Assembly: GCA_016781725.1 (NCBI GenBank)
Contig: JADDPU010000394.1
Coordinates: forward strand, 1-5,807
Reading direction: 5' to 3'
DNA length: 5,807 nucleotides
From: Rubrobacter sp.
GTDB taxonomy: Bacteria > Actinomycetota > Rubrobacteria > Rubrobacterales > Rubrobacteraceae
Of this stretch, positions 1-4,108 are shown piece by piece. The notes beneath the pieces are model-generated. The model worked only from the letters and a program-made list of their open reading frames with translations. It did not search any database and had not been told where the DNA came from. Each line of letters opens with the position of its first letter. The stretch's first letter is position 1. Both the position numbers and the translations under genes were made by a program.

Positions 1-777
1 CTCCCCGGAGACGGGAGGGTCCTCCGTGTCGAGCGGGGGGGCGGTCTCGGGGTCCTCTCCCCGCTGCCAGACGCCTATCAGCTCCGCAATCCGGTTAGCC
101 GTCCTGAGGATGCCGCCGGATTGCTTCCCGTATTCATCAGTCTGGGCGGGGATCTCGGCGTACCCTTGCGTGGCGAAGATTCGGCCGCTCTCGTCGGCCA
201 CGCGCGTGTCCCTTGGAATGCCGACCGGCGCGTTCGTGGCCCTCCTGCGGTAGAAGGTCACCTCCCCTTCGGCCTGCTGGGCCGGGATCCGGGTTACGCC
301 GAGCAGGGCGACTACGTTGTCCAGGGCCACACCCGTGGCCTCGTCGATAAAGGCGCGGCGGTAGGCCTCGTCCATCTGGTCGTAGATCAGCTTCATCTGC
401 CTGGCGACGGTGCGGACGAGCGTGCCGACGACGCTGCCGGGGTTGAAGTCGGTGAGACCGGCAGGCCGCTCGCGGTAGGTGTACTCGACCTCGAACCGCG
501 AGCCCTGGTCGGGCCTGGCTCCCTCGTCGAGCCAGATAAGCCGGCTGTTGGCGAAACGGTAATCCTCGCCCGGCTCGAAGACGTAGGCTTGCCTATCTCT
601 CAAGCCGGTGACGAGCGTCACGGAGTAGGCAGTCTCCGGCAACTCGTAGGTAGTCCGCGTCCCTTCGTAGGAGAACCGCTGGCTTGCGGGTTGCTCCACG
701 CCGTTGCGGACGCGGTCCTCGAGCGCGTCGATGATGTCCTTGTACGCCTCGGAGAAAGGTCTGCCCGGGTCGATCAT
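1..777 (-). CDS. Baseplate J-like protein (gpJ/gp6-like), C-terminus outside window
   Basis: A frame without stops runs from ATG 777 to the left edge and gives 259 residues; the C-terminal part is missing. The family core starts near residue 107 with LTDFNPGSVVGTLVRTVARQ, followed by a helix and the characteristic AFIDEATGVALDNVVALLGVTR (142-163), then PVGIPRDTRVADESGRIFAT (184-203). These segments mark Baseplate_J proteins, the wedge subunits that form the baseplate arms in phages and eCIS (Afp11/Afp12 class). Residues 35-102 form a beta-rich N-terminal module containing FEPGEDYRFANSRLIWL, and residues 240-259 are acidic and proline-rich; both look like additions to the minimal core. The start is supported by GGAGGG (786-781) just upstream and by the ATGA overlap with the gp25-like gene. 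Confidence 0.88.
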   Translation of the reverse strand, partial: MIDPGRPFSEAYKDIIDALEDRVRNGVEQPASQRFSYEGTRTTYELPETAYSVTLVTGLRDRQAYVFEPGEDYRFANSRLIWLDEGARPDQGSRFEVEYTYRERPAGLTDFNPGSVVGTLVRTVARQMKLIYDQMDEAYRRAFIDEATGVALDNVVALLGVTRIPAQQAEGEVTFYRRRATNAPVGIPRDTRVADESGRIFATQGYAEIPAQTDEYGKQSGGILRTANRIAELIGVWQRGEDPETAPPLDTEDPPVSGE

Positions 778-1196
778 GCGCCCTCCAGATCGAAGTCGAA
801 GACCAGGTTCAACGGGTTGGGTCGGTCTATGAGCCGGATGTCCATCGTCAGCCGGACCGCGTCGCGCCCGCTGGGCGACGCGCTGAGTTGGCTCACCTCG
901 GCAACCCTTGGGTCCTCCTCGATAGCGGCCCGGGCGTAGGCCATCAGCCTGACGTGGACGCGGTTGGTGTTCGGCTCCCCGATCAGCTCGTGCAGCCTGG
1001 ACCCGTAAGCCGGCCAGCCGAGCGGGGCGAGCTCTCCCCTGCGCACGCGCAGACGCAACGTGAGCGCCTGGATGATGTTCGCGTTCCCCCGCGCCAGCCC
1101 GAGATCTCCGGCGCCGTTGGGCCGCAGGTCGTACGTCTCGTCCCGGCCGTACAACTCCAGATCGTTGCCGAAGAGCCTCTGCCGTTCTTCCGTCAT
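774..1196 (-). CDS. Baseplate wedge protein, gp25/gpW-like
   Basis: The 140-residue product matches the small gp25-like wedge family (phage T4 gp25, P2 gpW, T6SS TssE, Afp9), which links the baseplate to the first sheath ring. Diagnostic parts are the early loop DLGLARGNANIIQALTLRL (31-49), the glycine turn GWPAYGSRLHELIGE (60-74), the helix VRLMAYARAAIEEDPRV (82-98) and the final strands VRLTMDIRLID (114-124). Length agrees with the family. ATG 1196 is preferred over GTG 1205 because GAGGTGG (1208-1202) lies five bases upstream and overlaps the stop of the previous gene. The TGA stop overlaps the ATG of the baseplate J gene as ATGA, implying coupled translation. Confidence 0.9.
   Translation of the reverse strand: MTEERQRLFGNDLELYGRDETYDLRPNGAGDLGLARGNANIIQALTLRLRVRRGELAPLGWPAYGSRLHELIGEPNTNRVHVRLMAYARAAIEEDPRVAEVSQLSASPSGRDAVRLTMDIRLIDRPNPLNLVFDFDLEGA
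781..786 (-). promoter_or_regulatory. Shine-Dalgarno site of baseplate J gene
   Basis: GGAGGG on the minus strand lies three bases before ATG 777, inside the last codons of the gp25-like gene. It is strong in sequence though close to the start. Confidence 0.6.
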
Positions 1197-1201
1197 ACGG
1201 A

Positions 1202-1208
1202 CCACCTC
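1202..1208 (-). promoter_or_regulatory. Shine-Dalgarno site deciding the gp25-like ATG
   Basis: GAGGTGG on the minus strand is five bases before ATG 1196 and overlaps both the alternative GTG 1205 and the stop of the preceding gene. It therefore argues for the ATG. Confidence 0.65.
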
Positions 1209-1968
1209 ACGCCAGGACCACCGCCCGCGAGGCCTCGTGCCCCACGCCCGGATCGTTCTTGTCCTCGACCCGCAGCGTGAGGGTGTAGTTGCCGGTGCCG
1301 AGCCCGGAGGGCAAGGGACCGGGGTAGCGCACCCGGGACGCTGGCCCAGGAGGCCGGAGCAGCGCCTCCACGGAGGGCACCAGATCCGCCGCCGGGCGCC
1401 CGTCGGCCGGGGTGGGCGCGAAGCGCCAGCGGTAGCGTATCCGGTTGATCTCGTGGTAGTCGGGATTGAGCTCGTAGACGTCCGTAGTACCGGGCTTCGT
1501 CCTCCACCAGTGCAGAGGGGCCTCGGCGTCCAGCTCGAGGGTGTTGCTCGACCTGTTCAGCGTCGTGTTGGGTTGGGGGGAGAGGAGCGTGGCCCGGACG
1601 AGGTGTATCACGCGCTGCGTCTCGCCCTGGGGGCCGCCGGTGACGCCGCCGTGACGCGTGGCGTTCTGCGCGCTCTCCGTCTCCCCTTGCTGGTCGCTGG
1701 CTGCCAGGGTGATCACGTGGGTTCCGACACCCAACGGAGCATCGAAGGGTACGGCCGGGTCGCCCAGCGCTGTCGCGTTGATCGAGTACCTGTCCTCCTG
1801 CGAAGGGAACAGGCTCGAATACCAGCGGTAGTAGAGCGCAACCCCGGCGAGTTCGGCTGGCAGTTCTCCTACCTGGCCAGTCATGCGGACCTGCGTCTCG
1901 CCCTGGGCGAACACTGCCCCGTTCGGAGGCTGGACGATCGTCAGGTCGACGGCGGCCATAGCAATCAC
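1207..1968 (-). CDS. Protein with two Ig/PKD-like domains in the baseplate operon
   Basis: The 253-residue product reads as two beta-sandwich domains of the same layout. Domain 1 (about 7-125) has an opening strand with QPPNGAVF, a central YRW (47-49) and a closing LGVGTHVITLAASD (79-92). Domain 2 (about 127-253) has SPQPNTTL, YRW (179-181) and LGTGNYTLTLRVED (223-236). This pattern, with a W-containing middle strand and a G-x-Y/H-x-hydrophobic closing strand, is typical of PKD and related Ig-like folds used for binding or as spacers. There is no signal peptide, so it is probably a cytoplasmically assembled particle part. The GTG at 1968 overlaps the stop of the tip gene (GTGA); an ATG at 1959 is an alternative, and neither has a good Shine-Dalgarno site. 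The specific function is unknown; a tip or baseplate accessory or a receptor-binding role are possibilities. Confidence 0.8.
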   Translation of the reverse strand: MIAMAAVDLTIVQPPNGAVFAQGETQVRMTGQVGELPAELAGVALYYRWYSSLFPSQEDRYSINATALGDPAVPFDAPLGVGTHVITLAASDQQGETESAQNATRHGGVTGGPQGETQRVIHLVRATLLSPQPNTTLNRSSNTLELDAEAPLHWWRTKPGTTDVYELNPDYHEINRIRYRWRFAPTPADGRPAADLVPSVEALLRPPGPASRVRYPGPLPSGLGTGNYTLTLRVEDKNDPGVGHEASRAVVLA

Positions 1969-2390
1969 TGCCCGTGCTCGGTGAACGGTACGGGGGCGCC
2001 GGTTGGCAGGATGAGGCCCATATCGCCCTTCACGTTGATCGGGATGTTGTTGATGGTAACGGTCTGGTTACCGGTGCTCGGCTGCACCATGCCTGGCCAG
2101 GTAGCGGTGCCCGGATTGCCCTGCGCGCACATTCCCTGGACCACGACGTTCTTCCCGCCGGCGGTCACCGTCGAGTTGAACGACTGGAAGATCCAGACGC
2201 CAAGTCCCGGGTCCGAAGGAGCTGCCGGCGGCGGGGGTATTGGGACGGGTGCTGGGGCATTGCCGTGGGTCGGGCCGGCGCCGCGTTGACCCGTTACCAG
2301 CACCTCCAGGTTGTTGGCCTTCACCAGGTCGCCCGTCAGCTTTAGTATCCCCTTGAGGTTGAGCATCCCGGACAAGAGAAGGTCCGCCAT
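1965..2390 (-). CDS. PAAR-like spike tip protein
   Basis: This 141-residue protein directly follows the spike gene, the usual place for a tip protein. Residues 110-123 (TVTINNIPINVKGD) follow the PAAR-type pattern of a short strand, N/G-x-P and a terminal GD, and the region 70-135 is Gly/Thr/Asn-rich with short strands. The N-terminal third (1-34) is a hydrophobic, helix-and-strand region not typical of a minimal PAAR. A Pro/Ala-rich stretch at 46-58 links it to the rest. The only Cys and His residues are H42, C88 and H139, which could together bind a tip metal as in known PAAR cones; that is inference. ATG 2390 is preferred over the adjacent GTG 2393 because GGGGG (2399-2395) sits four bases before the ATG. 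The spike stop and this start share TGATG. Confidence 0.65.
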   Translation of the reverse strand: MADLLLSGMLNLKGILKLTGDLVKANNLEVLVTGQRGAGPTHGNAPAPVPIPPPPAAPSDPGLGVWIFQSFNSTVTAGGKNVVVQGMCAQGNPGTATWPGMVQPSTGNQTVTINNIPINVKGDMGLILPTGAPVPFTEHGQ

Positions 2391-3046
2391 CACGCCCCCG
2401 TTATCTCGTTTCCGCTGATGGTGGTGGTGTTCGACCCGTTGGACACTGTGAGGTCGCCGTTCACCGTCAACGTGTCGCAGTCGACGGTGATAGGCAGCCC
2501 ATCGGCGACGATCTGGACGTTGTCGTCGAGGGTCAGGCGCATCGTTATCTTCTCGCCGACCCGGATCTCGAGGTTGCCCTCCGCCTCTACCTTGATGCTG
2601 GTCGTCGCCTCGCTGTTGTCCTCAGGTTTTTTGACCTCGCGCTGCAAGTAGATCGCGCCGTCCGCGGCGAAGCGCAGGTGGTTTAGCGTGTCGTCGGAGA
2701 CCCGGTGCTCGAAGAGGATCTCGTCCTCCCTGTGCAGCGGCGGTCTCTCGTCGGCGTGGTAGAAGCGGCCCGTCACCAGCGGCTGGTTTGAGTCCCCGTT
2801 CAGAAACTGCACCAGCACCAGGTCGCCGACCCTCGGCGGCGCCGCGACACCTACGTGGCCGACGGCGATGGGTACGCGGCGTAGCTCCAGATCTTCGTGT
2901 TTGAGTCTTACGTTGGCCTCGTAGTTGTTCTCGTCATCCGCGGCCTCGTGCGGGTAGACCGTGGTCACCACGCCGAGCAGGCTCCCGCGGTTGCGGGCGA
3001 GCTCCTCGAGCACCACGCGGCGGATGATCTCGACGATTCGGCTCAC
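2390..3046 (-). CDS. Spike protein, gpV/gp5-like OB-fold with C-terminal beta-helix
   Basis: The 218-residue product resembles phage baseplate assembly protein V and the gp5 part of VgrG, the trimeric needle below the hub. An N-terminal helix (residues 1-19) leads into an OB-fold starting at GSLLGVVTTVYP (21-32), with the diagnostic PRVGDLVLVQFLNGD (71-85) and QPLVTGRFYH (88-97). From about residue 120 the chain consists of short alternating strands, including NLEIRV, NVQIVAD, TLTVNGDLTV and TTTISGNEI, as expected for an intertwined beta-helix. The GTG start at 3046 is chosen because it overlaps the hub stop (GTGA) and has GGAG (3058-3055) eight bases upstream. The frame is open further upstream, but that part merely shadows the hub gene and carries no family similarity. 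No lysozyme domain is present between the OB-fold and helix, unlike T4 gp5. Confidence 0.87.
   Translation of the reverse strand: MSRIVEIIRRVVLEELARNRGSLLGVVTTVYPHEAADDENNYEANVRLKHEDLELRRVPIAVGHVGVAAPPRVGDLVLVQFLNGDSNQPLVTGRFYHADERPPLHREDEILFEHRVSDDTLNHLRFAADGAIYLQREVKKPEDNSEATTSIKVEAEGNLEIRVGEKITMRLTLDDNVQIVADGLPITVDCDTLTVNGDLTVSNGSNTTTISGNEITGA
2395..2399 (-). promoter_or_regulatory. Shine-Dalgarno-like site of tip gene
   Basis: GGGGG on the minus strand sits four bases before ATG 2390 but only one base before GTG 2393, so it favours the ATG. It lies inside the end of the spike gene. Confidence 0.45.
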
Positions 3047-4104
3047 GGCGAAGGCTCCAGCGAGATGCGCATCTCCGTAACGAACCCCGCCTCGTCTCCA
3101 AAACGGTGGCGTATGGCGCGGACGTACCCGCTGCCGTTGGCCGCCTCGTCGGGCATGTCGGCGACCGCCACGGTGTGCCCGAGGTCCACCTGCGGCCGGC
3201 CGAGGACCGTGATCGAGACCGAGCGCGCTCTGCGGGCCGCCACCGCCAGCCGGCCGGCGGCGAAGCGGTCGGCCAGGTCCTTGGTGCGCGCTACCGGGTC
3301 CCGGACGAGCAGCGCCGGCTCCCCGTCTCCCGCGGTACCCATGTAGTTGGCGTCGTCGGTAGTCAGCCAGTGTTCCGTGGCGTCTCCCTGGCGCGACATA
3401 GGGCTCTCGCCCCCGACCTCGACCGTCCCCCACGCGACCTCCCGCGCCCCCGCAACCGCGCCGAGCAGCTGCTGCCCGAAGGCGTAGCTCTCGCCCCCCG
3501 TCGCGCCGAGGAGTTCACCGGCAGCGCCGGCGGCGATGGCCCCAAGCGCGCCGCCGGGCGCATCCAGGTTCGCGGCGGGTCCGAGGGGATGGAACATGAG
3601 GTTGCCGTCCCGGTCGGCGTAGAGTTCGTATCCCAGGCGGTCGGCGAGATCTTTGAGGTGCCCGTAGCCGCTCGAGGCGCGGTCCACGACGTAGCGCGGG
3701 AGCACAGGTCCTTCGTCGACGGTCCCGATCGAGAGGCCGGCCTGGCCGATCAGGTCCCTCGCGACGCTGCCCGCGCTCTGGTTGACGTAGGTTGCCGAGG
3801 TGCGCAGGTTCAAGAGATCGTGGCTCCGGCCCAGCGCGCGCACCGCGACGCCCGAGATGGCGGGGCGCACGGCCTCGACCGCGCCAGTGAACACGGTCTC
3901 CTCCTCGCCGTCGTGACCCAGACCGAGGGTGACCGCGTCGCCCACGGCGATGCCGGCTCGTTCCCGCAGGCGCAACCGCAGCGCGTCGGCGGGCACGTCC
4001 ATGTCGCGGTCTACCACGAGCGCGCCGGGAGCGGCGATGGGGTTGTCCGTGCTCGAGCGCAGGCCCCCGATGGTCAACGTGAACGTCGGCCGCAGCGTCG
4101 GCAT
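3043..4104 (-). CDS. Baseplate hub protein, phage late control D (gpD/gp27-like)
   Basis: This 353-residue protein fits the gpD/gp27 hub family, which forms the trimeric ring joining the inner tube to the spike in contractile tails. Visible family features are the early beta-rich part with GDAVTLGLG and VFTGAV (55-75), the segment AGSVARDLIGQAGL (111-124), HLKDLADRLGYELYADRDG (149-167), the GESP turn (232-235), a C-terminal region with DLGHTVAV (307-314), and the ending FVTEMRISLE (341-350). The ATG at 4104 has a GAGG Shine-Dalgarno site (4115-4112) seven bases upstream that overlaps the stop of the preceding gene. The TGA stop overlaps the GTG start of the spike gene. An Ala/Gly-rich, mildly hydrophobic segment at residues 183-203 is unusual. 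The hub and the spike are separate genes here, as in phage P2 (gpD and gpV), and are not fused as in VgrG or Afp8. Confidence 0.85.
   Translation of the reverse strand: MPTLRPTFTLTIGGLRSSTDNPIAAPGALVVDRDMDVPADALRLRLRERAGIAVGDAVTLGLGHDGEEETVFTGAVEAVRPAISGVAVRALGRSHDLLNLRTSATYVNQSAGSVARDLIGQAGLSIGTVDEGPVLPRYVVDRASSGYGHLKDLADRLGYELYADRDGNLMFHPLGPAANLDAPGGALGAIAAGAAGELLGATGGESYAFGQQLLGAVAGAREVAWGTVEVGGESPMSRQGDATEHWLTTDDANYMGTAGDGEPALLVRDPVARTKDLADRFAAGRLAVAARRARSVSITVLGRPQVDLGHTVAVADMPDEAANGSGYVRAIRHRFGDEAGFVTEMRISLEPSP
3055..3058 (-). promoter_or_regulatory. Shine-Dalgarno site deciding the spike GTG start
   Basis: GGAG on the minus strand, eight bases before GTG 3046, lies within the last codons of the hub gene. 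It supports this GTG over starts further upstream in the same open frame. Confidence 0.55.
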
Positions 4105-4108
4105 CCGC

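Noticed and set aside
240..252. Internal GGAGG-like site on the minus strand within the baseplate J gene
   Set aside because: It arises from consecutive Arg codons (CGC AGG AGG) and no suitable in-frame start follows.
121..939. Plus-strand open frame of 272 codons opposite baseplate J and gp25 genes
   Set aside because: It covers the junction of two supported minus-strand genes and resembles no known protein.
1060..2289. Long plus-strand open frame of 409 codons opposite the gp25, Ig-like and tip genes
   Set aside because: The translation is rich in Arg, Pro and Gly with no recognisable family, and it runs antisense across three supported genes; this is the usual shadow effect in GC-rich DNA.
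3047..3433. Upstream extension of the spike reading frame
   Set aside because: It overlaps the hub gene in another frame and is Arg/Gly-rich without family similarity; spike similarity begins exactly at GTG 3046, which has a Shine-Dalgarno site.
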